Positions 35,881 to 49,100 of a DNA stretch of 64,000 nucleotides are shown here, one piece after another. Position 1 is the first letter of the stretch, and the number at the start of each line of letters is the position of its first letter. The DNA comes from Oenanthe sinensis. Its lineage: Eukaryota > Streptophyta > Magnoliopsida > Apiales > Apiaceae. The notes under the pieces were generated by a model. It was not told the DNA's origin and did not search any database. It worked only from the letters and a program-made list of their open reading frames with translations. Location of the stretch: NCBI GenBank assembly GCA_028671895.1, contig CM053794.1:40936501-41000500 (forward strand), read 5' to 3'. A program made the position numbers and the translations under genes.

Positions 35881-37526
35881 TTATGTATCCTCAACTCTTG
35901 AGTGAAATACAAAGCTTGGGAATGTAGTTGTGATGTCCCTGTTTAAGAAAACAATACATATTAGCAGTGAGCAAATAATGTTAGGTAAATCACTATATTA
36001 TCATTGCTGCTTCAGCTAGAAAGGTAAATTGAGACAATGATAGGCAGCATAAATAATTCCTTGGTCAAGTAGCATAAACTGTTTAAGAATGTTTGGTAAC
36101 TGATGGGAAGTAACTTGTTATTCACAATTAACCAACAGAGTCATTGTATTTAGGGAATATATTGAAGTACATGATCGGTTGAACCATGGACTTTGTCGTC
36201 CTACTCAATTTTAAGTCTAAACCAGGAAACCTCCTGAAACTAACCGGCACCATCATTAACCATCATTAACCACTAGACATCTACATCAGATATCACAATC
36301 ATTAAACTTACTTGAGGTATTGCAGGGTCATATTTTTCAGAAGGGATGGATGTCGCAGAACTAGATTTCTCCATTCTTCCTTGTCAATCTTGCCATCATG
36401 TTTTGTATCAGCTTCTTCAAAAGTCTAAGATAAAGTAAATAGTTAGGCAAGCGTAAAGCACTTGCAAATGATCAATATAGGCAAATAGAAGAGAAGAAAG
36501 GGGCCAGAACTTGCACACCTTAATTTATCATAATGTAAATGTGTCAAATTCAAGAGTTAGAAAAGAAAATGAAACTTGTAGTAATTTGTGACTCGTTACT
36601 AAAAAGTGCTTAAAGAATTTCCCTCTTTTAAAGTTATAATGTATAAAGTTAAAGTTATAATGACTCGTTACTAAATAGTGCTTAAAGAATTTCCCTCGTT
36701 ACTAAGGGGGTGTTTGGGGGAACTTTTTTCCAGAATAAGTCAACTTATTTTAAGACAAAGTTAGAGATTCCTAACTTTTTTCTGAAAAAAGTTGACTTTT
36801 TTTTGCAACTTATAGAATCTCAAATATACATTAAATACTTGTATAAAAAATATTTATCAAAATATGAAATTTTTACGCGAAAATAAGTCCAAAAGGACTT
36901 ATTTTTAAGTCCAGCCAAACAGGCCATAAATATTACCAATTTCTCGCCAAATAAACCTTATAAATTATCTCAACTACCAAGTTTAGTAAATGTTTGTTCT
37001 TCAATGAGTTCTCTACTTATAATTTCAGCAAGTGTCACACGTGTCCATCGCCACGTACACACACACCCATATCTTGAACACATATTTTTAAACAGTGACA
37101 AAATAAAAGTGAAGTGGCTAAAATAAAACAGTACTCCCTGAAACATCAAGCAACTGCAGATTGGACAAATTTAGATATTGTTCTACAGATTATGGCCTAA
37201 ATAATATATAAATGTTTCTAGTAAAAAAGTTCACACCTAAGTGGTAGGTAAATTAGAAATGAAATAGCCCAACTCTCCGTAATCAGTACCAAGATACATT
37301 TTAGGAAATACCTTATCAATGATACTCTCTATAACATCGTCCGAAAGATTCATACCAGACTCAGCAAGCGTAGCCACGACCATTTGCTTTACCTACAAAT
37401 CCAGAATTCATGAAATGTTCAACTAACATTTAGAAATGAAATGTAAAGTCAATCTGTCAACACTGAATGTCAAACTGTTATTCCAAGTCTAAACTTAAAA
37501 AAACAACTATCCACTGGGAAAAAATG

Positions 37527-37576
<50 letters not shown>

Positions 37577-39327
37577 AGATTTAGAACCTTACTTCCATCC
37601 ATACATAGATAATTTCCCAGGGAAATACTCACATACACATAGGCAATTTGTACAATGGGAATATGTAAGATATTCCCTTGACATAAAGTATTTAAAGATA
37701 ATACCATTGGTATGTCAGACTGTTACCAATTATATTACTGACAAATAATGAAATGCAAACCCAATAAAGAAGAAGAATCAAACTGCAAAAATCCCAATGG
37801 AACTTCAGAACAACATTCTAGGATGGGTACACATGATAATAATATAGTTTAGTAAAACTGAAAATATATGAAACGAAATCATGTTTACTACACAACTTTC
37901 GAGTATATTACTTAAGCTTAGGCTTTTCATTAGGTTGCTCTAAGTCAAAAATATACCTCTTGCCTCTCAATGAAACCTTGCTGCTTGAGATCATATAATT
38001 GGAATGAAACTGCAATGAAATGAGAATGTTTGTATCGTAATGACATGTACAAACATAATTTTACAACAAAATGCAGAGCAAGTAGATACGAGGTTTTGAC
38101 ATACACTCAATTTTATCATCGATAGGAGCATTTGGATGAAATACAGAGAGTGCACGAGCAAACTCTTCAAAACCCAGAATACCATTGTGTTTAGTGTCAA
38201 ATAGGTCGAAAACCTGCAGTAAATGAGCAGCGAAAAGATGGCAGCATTAAAAGTTGTATCTATTGGAGATTATCTGAATCATTGTTCAGTCCAAACTATT
38301 TCTTAGTTTTGCATTGACAGCTTTTGATCCATGTAAACATTTGTGTCCTTTTCCATTTCATTTTCAGTTTTTAGGAAGAAAATAATCTCACAGTAATCAG
38401 AATTTTCAATTATAGAAGAAGTCCAGATTGCTGTCTAAAGTAAATTCAAAGTGAGTATCAAGTGAAACTCAAATTACCCGATCAGCAAATAAGCTTTCTT
38501 TTTTGCTTGTCTTGAACAATGCCAACTGAAATTCTTCCTGCAATAAAGAAATTAAAAAAAACCCATCAGATTTTGTTAGTGCCTAAATTTTATATGAAAT
38601 GCAAAAAACCACGGGAAGACAATATTTGAGGATGAGCCAATGGCATCTGCATCTCAGTATTTATAGACAATGCAAATATAAACTATATAATGATAAACAC
38701 AAGGTAAAGTAAGAACCTTATTAATTAATCCATCATCAATCACGGCACTGCTAATCTTCTTAAATAGCTCATAAAGTGCTTCTATTTCACTCACACTAAC
38801 TGCGGGTGGGAGAGATAACAGTTTTAAGATCAACAGCAAGATTGTTATTCTCATCACAATGTGGGTAAATAATATATAATTAACATATGGAAGAAAAGCA
38901 AACACTTAAAGCTGGCTTCAAAGAGAAACAAAAATAACCAAAAGTAGCAATCTGTGTTTGAAAAGATATATGACTAATATTATATAAAATAAAAAGCAGA
39001 AAATATTATGCAAGACAAAAAGGTAAAAGGGGCCAGGGGGTCAATTAGAAGGCACCTTAATCTGCATTGTTACATTGTGGACCCGAGGAATAACAAACGT
39101 TTTGGACTACAACATGTAATTTATTTTTCAAATCATTGCAAAACATTAAGATATACTCTCAGATATAAGTGATATCAACTCATGATAAGAAATGAATACA
39201 TACACACTGTCTCCCTTGCAAGGATTTCAGGATCTTCAAGGCCCCGTGACTGTTTCTGCAAATCAAGATCACAGCACTGCAGCAGGCATGCACATAAATG
39301 CTTGATCCCTTCTAAGCACTGCGACAT
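35881..39327 (-). CDS. CBL3: Calcineurin B-like calcium sensor, CBL2/CBL3 type
   Basis: Eight exons (39327-39204, 38799-38717, 38537-38478, 38213-38105, 38009-37957, 37392-37312, 36424-36312, 35938-35881) join to 226 residues, exactly the CBL2/CBL3 length. The N-terminus [19 protein letters not shown] lacks a myristoylated Gly but has several Cys; in CBL2/CBL3 these are S-acylated and direct the protein to the tonoplast. Four EF-hands: [19 protein letters not shown] with the atypical 14-residue first loop, [38 protein letters not shown] and [18 protein letters not shown]. The conserved C-terminal FPSF motif is present, phosphorylated by partner CIPK kinases in the family. CBL-CIPK pairs control vacuolar and plasma-membrane ion transport. 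Whether it corresponds to CBL2 or CBL3 cannot be decided; the symbol is provisional. Intron 7 carries a MITE, and intron 5 (nearest exon 6) a TA microsatellite. Confidence 0.94.
36587..36705. repeat. Duplicated 36-bp segment in CBL intron 7
   Basis: A segment of about 36 bp beginning TGACTCGTTACTAA and ending TTTCCCTC occurs at about 36588-36623 and again at 36661-36697, directly beside the MITE. It is probably a local duplication linked to the insertion. Confidence 0.6.
36706..36926. mobile_element. MITE in CBL intron 7 (PIF/Harbinger-like ends)
   Basis: Ends GGGGGTGTTTGG and CCAAACAGGCCA are inverted repeats, with AAGTTGACTT/AATAAGTC-rich subterminal repeats. TAA flanks both sides (36703-36705, 36927-36929), which fits the 3-bp target duplication of PIF/Harbinger elements. 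About 221 bp, no coding capacity. Confidence 0.6.
37529..37574. repeat. TA microsatellite in CBL intron 5
   Basis: About 22 TA units inside the intron between exons 5 and 6. Confidence 0.9.
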
Positions 39328-40456
39328 GAAATAGATCTGTAGAGGTAACAAACAAGTTCTCTATCAGGACATACTACCAACTAGAGGATGTGCCAATCCC
39401 CCAATAGTCATGACTATTTTACAATTGAAATAACTGCAGGCATATTTTTCATCCTTTCCATTTATGATCACTTAAACGCATATCAAAATGCAAAACCGGG
39501 GTTACTAATATATGAAATTATAAGATCTAAATACACACTTCTATGTGTATCGAATAATATGTTCTATCTTTAAGGAGATGCTACAAAAACTATTATACCA
39601 TCTATCCTAATCCGTGTTGGTAAAAGAAAAAATCGTATGCTAATTATTAATATTATGTAATGCTATTAATAGAAACTCTTTACTAGTATGAAAGTTGTAG
39701 TAAATGAAAAAAGTTACTTTTTTATGGTCACGTTCAACATAAGCCTAACAAAACTGTTTACTCCACAATTTGGCAACATGCTTCCGACAACGTGTCATCT
39801 ATCAAACCTGACGTATAAAAGCCCTAGTGCTATGAAGGGATCTGAAGACTATTGCTGCATTGGTCATACGTGTAAAGACCACTATGTGAGATCTCTTTCT
39901 TTGCTCCCCGACACTAGTAAGAGAGGAGATAGAGAGATGATTGCTCATTTGTCTTTTTAATTGCCAATTTGTATATATTTATTGCACTCGTGTGCCTACG
40001 GTCATAAAATGCTCAGCTTCTATCCTTCATTTCATCATCATTATTAGGAAACATGAGGTGTACCATATATTCTTAATTTGCTAGTTTTACCATAGACATA
40101 CTCTTCATATGTTAAACAAAAGGAGAGAACTGAAGAAAAAATTTCTTTAAATTCTTTGATCCACATTTGAAGATCACATTTGCAATAAAGGACAATTGAT
40201 TTCCGGTTCCTTATAAATTATCTTACAAATTTCCAGCATAAAAAAATGAAATTGTTAACCACCTTTTAATTTCTACTAAAGATAGGCTGATGAAACTTTA
40301 CACACTTTTAAGCTTTAATCTCAGATATGACATAAATTAATTTCAATTCTTCATCACCTACCATTCCTTTTACTTAAAATTCATCTTCTCGTGATGGTTG
40401 GATCATAAATGGTACTTTTGTGCACCCCAGGAAAAGCAACTACTACTTATTTAATA
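39328..40456. other. Upstream sequence of CBL (probable leader intron)
   Basis: No coding sequence recognised. CBL2/CBL3 genes usually have an intron in the 5' UTR. The purine- and pyrimidine-rich sequence at about 41450-41600 looks like a leader exon, so this stretch and the Stowaway element may all be intronic. This is an inference without transcript data. Confidence 0.4.
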
Positions 40457-40703
40457 CTCCCTCCGTCCCATCCATTTATTTACATTTCGGAGAGGGTGTC
40501 CGGCACGCATTTTAAGGTGCATATAAAGTATAGTTCCATAATTTATTTTTAATTTTTTTTTTCTCTGAATAAAAATTTAATTTTAAAATTTTATTCAGAA
40601 AAAAAATTAAAAAATAAGTTATGGAACTATACTTTATATGCACCTTAAAATGCGTACCGGACACCCTCTTCCAAATATAAACAAATGGGTGGAACTGATG
40701 GAG
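40457..40703. mobile_element. Stowaway-like MITE with near-perfect hairpin
   Basis: Starts CTCCCTCCGTCCC, the classic Stowaway terminal motif, and ends GATGGAG. TA is duplicated at both sides (40455-40456, 40704-40705). The inner arms (GAGGGTGTCCGG... at about 40492 and ...CCGGACACCCTC at about 40671) pair over nearly 90 bp per arm. About 247 bp, palindromic, non-coding. It lies upstream of the CBL coding region. Confidence 0.85.
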
Positions 40704-41399
40704 TAATTCAATGCGAAGGAACAACAAAGAGGAATGATGATCAAGGCGAACAGTGAATTATTATGAAAGTGAAGAATAAATTATCCTAATAAACATTTTC
40801 CCCTGTACCCTTCCCCGCCGCCAACAACAATTTAGTTATTTTGACCTTTTTATAGCCTAGAATTTGCAACATTCTATCTTTTCAACAAGATTGTCATATA
40901 CTCAAATCGACCCATAAAAAATCAACAGGTTACCAGAATCCCGAGAAAAAGGCCAAAATTTAAACTTTTTGACAAATAATCAACCAGAAACTCAGCAAGA
41001 AAGAGAGTACAATTTGTAAATCAAGTCCTATATTCTTCAAGAATAAAAATGCAATCTTTACATACATATCCCAATCACAATGCCAAAACTTGCTCAATCA
41101 TTCCAATTAACAAATCCAACAACACAAAAAACAAAATTTGCAGATCTATTATACATACAGCAACTGATAATTGACATATAAGAAAAAAATCAAACCATAC
41201 ACTGCAAACAATCCAAAGCCTAATCACTCTCCTACACATGAAAAATCATCAAATATTACAGCACAGAAACTGATTATCAAGAGTGCCTGATAAAATTGTA
41301 CTCAATCATAACTCAACATGATTAATAAACAACAAATAGATCTACCAAAAGCCTTCATATACCCAAAGATCACATACCCATTAAAAAAAACATTGTATA

Positions 41400-41720
41400 A
41401 TCTAACATAAGTATTCACACACACACAGAGAGAGACACACACACATACATACACAAAAAAGCTTATCACCTTCAGGGGAGGGAGTGAAAAAAAGAGGGGG
41501 GGTGAGGCAGTTACACTTAAATCTTGATGGTTACAGCAGCGAGAAAAGGACACAAACCGTAAAAATACAAACTGGGGAAGCTTCCTCTTTTCTTGTTAAT
41601 CCTCGCTTTATGTTTGTGTAAAACATCAAAATTCTATTGTATATATGTGTGTGTATGTATGCATGTATGTTGTGTGTGTGTGAGTATGGGCCTATGTCTA
41701 TGTGGGGGGGGGGGGGGTCT
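41400..41720. repeat. CA/GA/TATG microsatellites and a G run near the presumed CBL promoter
   Basis: CACACA/GAGAGA tracts at about 41418-41458, TGTG/TATG tracts at about 41640-41682, and a run of 13-14 G at 41704-41717. They flank a likely transcription start, since a CT/GA-rich leader-like segment lies between them. They are simple repeats with no other visible role. Confidence 0.7.
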
Positions 41721-41783
41721 TTTATGATTGATCACACGAATCAAAATCGTATATCGTTTTTTACCCTTTTTACTGCACACTAA

Positions 41784-42367
41784 CAAGGGTGAAATCGAAT
41801 CCAATAAATGCGAATAACACATGATCATATTCGATTCGAATTTATAATTATTCGTTCATACTGGGTCCGGATTCAAATTCAAATTTTAATATTTTGTTCA
41901 GATTCGATTCAAGTTTGAATATCAATATTCATATTTGATTCGGTCCGACTTGAATAGATACCGAACTAGTGAACCACTCATTTTACTTTATTCATTCGAA
42001 TTCGAATTCATGTATAGTAACTTTATAAAATTAAGAATACTCGAATAAAATTCATTAAAAATTAAAATATGATCACTTAGTAGAGTATTATTTTAATATA
42101 AATATCATATAATATAATAATATATGCAACTTACGAATTTGAATCGAATGCGTATAATAAATATGTATTCGGGTACTTTAAAATTATTCGAATTACTTAA
42201 AATAAATATGACCGGATATTAAAATGGTAAGATCTGACTCGGTATTTGTTCGAATTATAAAATAAGATTCAAATTCGCTCATTTTTAGATGAATACGAAT
42301 TATATTCATTTTTAACGAGTCGAATCCAGGTTCGAATCCGGATTACTCGGATTCGTTATTAGCCCTA
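41784..42367. mobile_element. Possible hAT-type MITE rich in ATTCGAAT motifs
   Basis: Bounded by CAAGGGTGAAATCGAATCC at the left and the complement TAGGGCTAATAACGAATCC at the right, imperfect inverted repeats of about 19 bp. Flanks CACACTAA and CACGGTAA agree at 6 of 8 positions, as expected for an old 8-bp hAT target duplication. The interior is full of palindromic ATTCGAAT/GATTCGAA words. Non-coding. Confidence 0.45.
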
Positions 42368-43147
42368 CACGGTAACAATAAAATAAAATCGGGTCTGTTC
42401 CAACTCTTACCTTACCGACTATAACCACCGCCTTAAAATATTTTTTATTTTTGTTTAAAAAAATTATATGAAATTAATTTTTTAATTTAAAAAAACTAAT
42501 AAACAAATAATTATAGTATGATATATAAATTACTCAAAATAATATCTAATCACTAAATAAATAATAATTTTTTCATATATGATAAATTAAAACCATGGAA
42601 TCAATTTTGTAGTTCCCAAAAAATATAAATGTATATTTTGTTCTGAAAAAAAGGACTGTACTTATTTCTCATAAATAAGGGCATCAATTATAAATATTAA
42701 AAATAACCGTTTCTCAGTAATATGAAATGTGATCATTTAAGTGTTGGGCTTTCAATTAATTTGAAACTTACAAAGTGTTTAACCAAAGAGTCCAAAACCG
42801 CCTTCAAATGGACTAAGCGACTAGACAGGTTTAAGTCCATAGCCGCTTGAAGCCGACTAACTGACTAGAGAGGCTTAAACTATGGGCCAGGCCCATCATC
42901 AAAACACGGCACGACAACCCAAACAAATTACCGCTATAAATTCTGCTATATATCTTCTACCACGTATTTCGTAGAAAAAGAAAAGCAGTAAAATTCTCGC
43001 ACAAATCAACTTATTATTATAGGGTTTCATATTAGTTTCACTCTACAAATCGATTCGAAGAATGTGTAGATAAAATCGAATAAATCTCACTCTTCAATCA
43101 CACACACACACACACAGACTATATATATTGAATTGATTCTGAATTGG
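42368..43147. other. Promoter region of the WW-domain gene
   Basis: AT-rich to 42780, then more complex sequence leading to the gene. It includes the site II pair at 42883-42895 and a CA microsatellite leader at about 43101-43116. No further gene. Confidence 0.55.
42883..42895. promoter_or_regulatory. Paired site II (TCP-type) elements
   Basis: TGGGCC (42883-42888, counting from T) and GGCCCA (42890-42895) form a palindrome about 255 bp upstream of the WW-gene start. TGGGCC/T site II elements are typical of constitutive growth-linked plant genes. Binding is inferred. Confidence 0.5.
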
Positions 43148-46100
43148 ATGGGGAAGAGAAAGGAGCGTCGAGTTGCAGCTGCGTCAGGTCGTAGGGTAAA
43201 ACTTGATCTTTTTGCGGAACCCTCTGGTAATATATATATATTTCATATTTATTCTGTTTATTTTTATTATCTGCGCTTTTATTTCCTTTTTTTCTACTCT
43301 GTGCTTCAAATTTTATGATTATTTGGTTTTTTATTCACTTTATTTAATATTTTGATGACTAAGCATGATGATTACCTATTACGTTATTAGTTAGTGGATT
43401 GATGTGAATTTAGACAAATTTGTGTCGTACTGGAGATTTGAATTTTGAGCTCTAGCTTCTTAAGATGTAGTGTTAGTTAGGTTTACATTGTGTTAAGAAT
43501 TGTAGGTATTGAGGCACCATTAATTTCTGGTATTTCATTTTGCATTTCTATATATGACTATATGAGTTCTTCTTTGTGGAAATATTGCACTTTGGCAAAT
43601 TTTTTAATTGTTTTATTATTTTTATACTAATGTGCTTGCAGTTTGCCAAAATTTGAACTCCAAAATTCGAAACGATCTAGGATTTTAATGCAGTATTTAC
43701 TTTTAGTTGGATTTAATGTGCGTAACTGTGCTAACAGTTATATATTTTGACGACATATATTTTGGTAAATTGATGCAACTGATATTGAGTTTTTTTGTTA
43801 AGAATGTTTCGGATTGGCGCTTTTTTCTTTAATATTTTTACTTTGTGCTAATAGGAGTTTTGGGTGGGCCTTCAGCTAGAGGTGAAGTTGGAAGCAATGG
43901 CAATTCCAAAAACCCTTCCGGATCACCCAATTCACCATCTTCTTCAGGTGGGTTCCGTCAATTTTCTTCAAAGGACTGGTCTATGTAGAGACGACATGAC
44001 ATGAATTGACCGCCTTATATTGGCGGCATTATTGATTTACTTTGTACAAGACTTCTTGTTTGCCCTGTTTATTGGTAGTTCAATTGCTGTTGAGATCCTG
44101 TTGGCCGTGACTCATTGATTCAATGAATGAACTCCTGAATTGTTGTATCCTTATTTTTTTCACGGCTTCAAGGCGTTTCGGAGACTTCAACACGTCTGTG
44201 TTCCGTCTGGGGTTCGTATGTCTCTGGCTTTATTTGCTTATTCATCACTAACAATATTTCATATGTTTTACAGGCTGTGAAGACTGAAGAATCAACCTTA
44301 ATTGTGATTGTTGGATTCTATTCTAATTTTACAACAACTATTTTAAACGATATGAGCTTTTAAAAGCTTCTAATTATATTCAGTTGTATGCTTTCAGAAA
44401 TGGTGGATGTATAAAGTTGGTAGCTTATTTGCTGAGGTTGCTGACTATATAATGTGAGGTTGCTGACTATATAATGTTTTGTCTCAGGTCATCTGCCAGA
44501 GAACCCTTTGTCATTGCTTGGACAATATAGTGATGATGATTTGGATGATGAATCAAGTGAATTGGCTAACCATACGGTGGTTAATACCCCTCAAACAGAC
44601 TTTGATAATCAGGTATGTTCAGTATCGTTGTATGCTTGCTTTGAAACAGTGCAGTGTAGTTGTAGCCACTATGTGGATAAACCTTATTTATTACTCTTAT
44701 ATACAATACACCTTTTGAAGATACTATTATGTTTTCTGAATATCTAAGCATGTTTCCCCTTTTTCACTCTCTGTCATCATTTAGGTATATGTTTCATAAA
44801 ATTTGGAAAATTCTCATGAAGTATTATTTTATGCTTTTATTATGGGTGGATAATTATTATGTTCTGTGTAAGAAGTTAATAAACGTCTATTTTTTAGCAA
44901 GGGTGAGTAATAATTTTTTAAATAATGTTATACTTAAAACAAAATATCACCAGCAATTGCACTACAATTAGGTTTGTACCTTCTCTGTCCCTTGACTGCA
45001 TATTTCTAAATTTCTAGTAATTTTTTTCTTAGTGCTGTAGCATGTCAACATACTACCTGTTTTGGAGCAAAGATAGTATGTTGAAGTAGTATTACAGCAC
45101 TAAGAAAAAAATTCTGCAGAAGAAATTTAAAAAACATGTAGTATGATTTCTTTTTCAAAGGAGCAGTCGCTTCTTGCATCTCCAACCTGAAGTCTTAGAC
45201 TGGTCTCTACATCTGCACTGTTCTTTTCTGGCTCATCTGCAAAATTAAACTTGTTCTGCTAGTTGCTACGCTTTTTGTTTTGTGGTAAAGCCGTAAAGTC
45301 TATTACAAAAATTTAAATACTTAAGCACTGAAGCACATGCCTCTGTTTAAGGCTTGAACCATCGAAATCTTGTTACCAGGAGATGAGGGGTCTACTAAGT
45401 TACAATGCTAGGGACAACTTCTTAATATCTGATTTGACAGTTCATTTTTACATTGTTATGCAATATATAAGTTGTGCTATGCTTTATTTTTTTTTGGTTT
45501 TATTTTATTGTGATTAATATTTTTTTTTAAAAATTAATTTTGTTTGCCTATTGCGTATATCATTCAAACCAGGCGAACGTAGCTGCTGATAAAGAGTGTG
45601 AACAAAATGCTAAAATAAACTCAAGCACAGACAATGATTCTCCAGACATTGGACAACATAACATACAGAATGGTACTGCTTCAACAGAATTCTTACAGGA
45701 GCTGCAGGAATCTAGTCTTACACAGAATGATGCGAGTGATTCAGATACTCTGCATACAAATAAGGAGCCTGTAGAACAACATATTTCGGTTAATGCGACT
45801 CCTGATATGCAAGTGAATGAAGATGTGTGTTCAGGATGGAAAATGGTGCTGCATGAAGAGAGTAATCAATATTACTATTGGAATACATTGACAGGAGAAA
45901 CGTCATGGAACGTACCTGATGTTTTAGCTGTCTTGACATCCGAAGTAAAAAATAACAATGATGCCAAAGGAACAGAAACTGCTGCTGTGGGAACACAAGA
46001 ATCAAATCCACCCCCTGGTGTACACCCAGAAATTTCTGTAGCTATGCAACTTCCTGTAGGCTCAGTTTTTACTGACGAAAATTGCAAAATGGAAGAGATG

Positions 46101-49100
46101 CCCAATCTTAGCTCACACATGAAAGATTCCAGGGAAGATCCAAGTGCAATGCTGAAAGATAGTAGTGCAGTGTGTGATGCCAACCATATGGATAAAGGAT
46201 ATAGCCCGAATGCAGTTTGTGCACTTCATCAGGAACCTCCTTCACCTGAGAAGTTAGAGGCTGATTGGAGTGCAGTTGCTGGTTCTGGGAAGCATGAATC
46301 AGGGACAGATCTTTGTTCTCATCTTTTAAGGCTGGGCGATTTCCTGTTAGAACGACTGGACACGTTAAAAGGGTATTGGGCACTTCTAATTTGTCCTTGA
46401 CATCTAGTTTCTCCTTTTATGAAATGGCTGAATATCAGTAAATCTATCATTTTTTCTTTATGAGTTAAACTTTCTATAATATTGCTTTTTTTCTTTCTTT
46501 TATATGATTCAGATCCAAAGGCCGCCTGATAGGACATGACAAAATATCAAAGTACACAGTTGAAGTGGAGACTAGACTTTCTGACATCAAGTCGCTATCA
46601 ACGCATGCTTTGTCTTTGCTTCCCTTCTGGTTGCATTGTGAAAAAAAGTTTAAGCAATTGGAATCTGCCATCAGTGATGAGGTTCTCCAGTTTTATGAAT
46701 CTGTAGAAATGAACGCTTTGGAGGCCGAGGAAAATAATGTGGCAAGGCCGGAAGAGGTGAATACTTCTCATGATGCTGGTGTAGCTGAAGTAGTTCTGAA
46801 AGAGTGGCCCAGTGAATCTGACAATAGTGTAGCTGTCAAGAACAATTATTTTGCATCGACTGTGCATGTCAATCCTCCTTCTGACAGCAATCCAGAAGGA
46901 AAATGTGAAGTTCACAAGACTGCAGCACCTGATGAGTTAACTCCGATGGTCATGGTTCACTCAGAGGACGACGTAGACATGGATGTAGAGATGGAACTTG
47001 AAGATGTAGTTCCTGCTAGTGCCACAACTTATTCCCCATTGGAGCAGCAGCCAATGTGGCCAAATTCCCTGGTAGAACATGAAGGTGCTGGTATTCCCCC
47101 TCCTCCAGATGATGATTGGATCCCTCCTCCTCCTGATGACGAACCTTTCCCGCCTCCACCTCCTGATAATGAACCTGTTCCGCCCCCACCACCAGAAGAG
47201 CTACCTGAAACCTCGTATCCCATGTCACTACCTGATCCAACGACAGAACCATCTTTTTCTTATACTACACAATATAACTTACATTATCCGGGCTCTAGTA
47301 TTGAATATTATGGTCATTCAAATGCAGAAGTTCATGAAAATAATTACTATGCCCCCGATCCTAACCAATTAAGTGTTCCCCTTCCATCATATTATGAAGC
47401 TGTACCAAATGCTTACCCTGTTACTGCTCCTGCTGTTGTTAATCTTGGTGAACATGGATCATATTATGGCCTTGAAGATGAGACAGCCCCCCCTGTGCCT
47501 GGAGTTACCAGTGTGCAGTCGTCTATGTTATACTTTGCAGCTAGTCAGGGATGTCTAAATTCTGATCAGATTGGATGCAACAACATTACAGTATCTACCG
47601 ATGGAAATGCTGTTTCCACTGTTGAAAGAGAGTCTGAAGAAAAATCTGTTCAGGATTCATTAGCATCTGTTTCTGATCAAGCCTCGGCAACCATTTCTGT
47701 GATACAAGTCAGTTCTATGCCATCAATCCCTGCTGTACCTGTGGCTGTTACTGCAGCAGTACCGAAAGTCCATTCCAAAGGTAAAGCCTCAAATATACAA
47801 AATAGGGAATGCGGAAAGTACATGCATTTTACATTTGAGTATATGACATAACTACTTTACTTACATATCAGAATACTTCTAGCCACTGATGAGCCTTATT
47901 TTTTTGTAAACTTTTACGTATGAGTGTCCTAGTTGATTTATGATTCCTATTTCACCTAGCCATTGTAGTAGTCTGGTTTTACGTATTGTTGATGTCAAGG
48001 CACGCTGATGAAATAATACTTTATGGGCAATAGTACTGTATATATCCTTTATAATATGTTGTTATTCTCATGTGCAGTTTCAAGAAATAAAAAGCGTGTG
48101 ACCACCGTTGTGTCCACGCTGAAGTCTAACAAAAAAGTATCCAGCATGGTAGACAAGGTATACTATCTGTTATACGGCACTTGCTTACATAAAAATTGTT
48201 TCGTCCTCTGATTATGTAAAATGCAAGTCAGAAATTGATACCTTATGTTATATTAGTGGAAGGCTGCTAAAGAAGAGTTGCATGAGGAGGAAGATGAACC
48301 CGAAAATGCTTACGAGATGCTTGAGAAAAAACGGCAAAGAGAAATAGAGGTTTGTAGATGAAGTCATTCTGTTCAATTATTTGTTTTGTGCTGGTTAGTA
48401 GTGGTTACTAAAAGTTATATTGTAACAGGAATGGCGTGCTCAGCAAATTGCCAGCGGAGAGGCCAAAGACAATGCTAACTTTCAGCCTTTGGGTGGTGAT
48501 TGGTAAGAAAATACTCACATGAGTCGGTTACTAAATCTTGCTTGATTACCCTAAGATGTTTCACATATATGGGCAGGTGTTGTGATTTTTTAAGCCGGCT
48601 GTTTTGATTTATTTCATTAAAATAGCTTGCACTTGCCGCAACGTTTTGGGCCGAATCGGCAACATTTAGATTTGGTTCTCTTTCCCCAATTCCTCTATTC
48701 CAGTTACAGTTGCATTTGCATAGATGCATGCTTTCAAATCAGGAAGTTATATTTTCAAGATGAACCACAGCATGTTTGATTATCTAAATTGATAATAAAT
48801 TAGACAAGTTGGTTGTTTAAATGTTTGCTTGTTAGATTAGCAGTCAATGTTTGTTAAAACGGCTTTAGTGTACCCTTTTGCATTGTAATACAATCCAGGT
48901 TTTTTGATTATTCAGGCGTGAGCGGGTGAAGCGCAAGAGAGCTCGATTGATGAAGAAATCTGTAGAGGATGCATCAGAGAATGTCACTAATGGTAACCAT
49001 CAGCCTGATTTGGATAAACTTCAAAGAGATCTCCCATCTGGATGGCAGGTACTACAACTGATTATTTGCATCTTGATGGTGGATTTGTTTTATCACCAGT

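Noticed and set aside
37507..37707. Open frame with a long Ile/Tyr repeat on the minus strand
   Set aside because: Translation of the TA microsatellite in a CBL intron.
47016..47252. Glycine-rich antisense open frames opposite the WW gene
   Set aside because: They are the reverse of the proline clusters in exon 5 and have no independent support.
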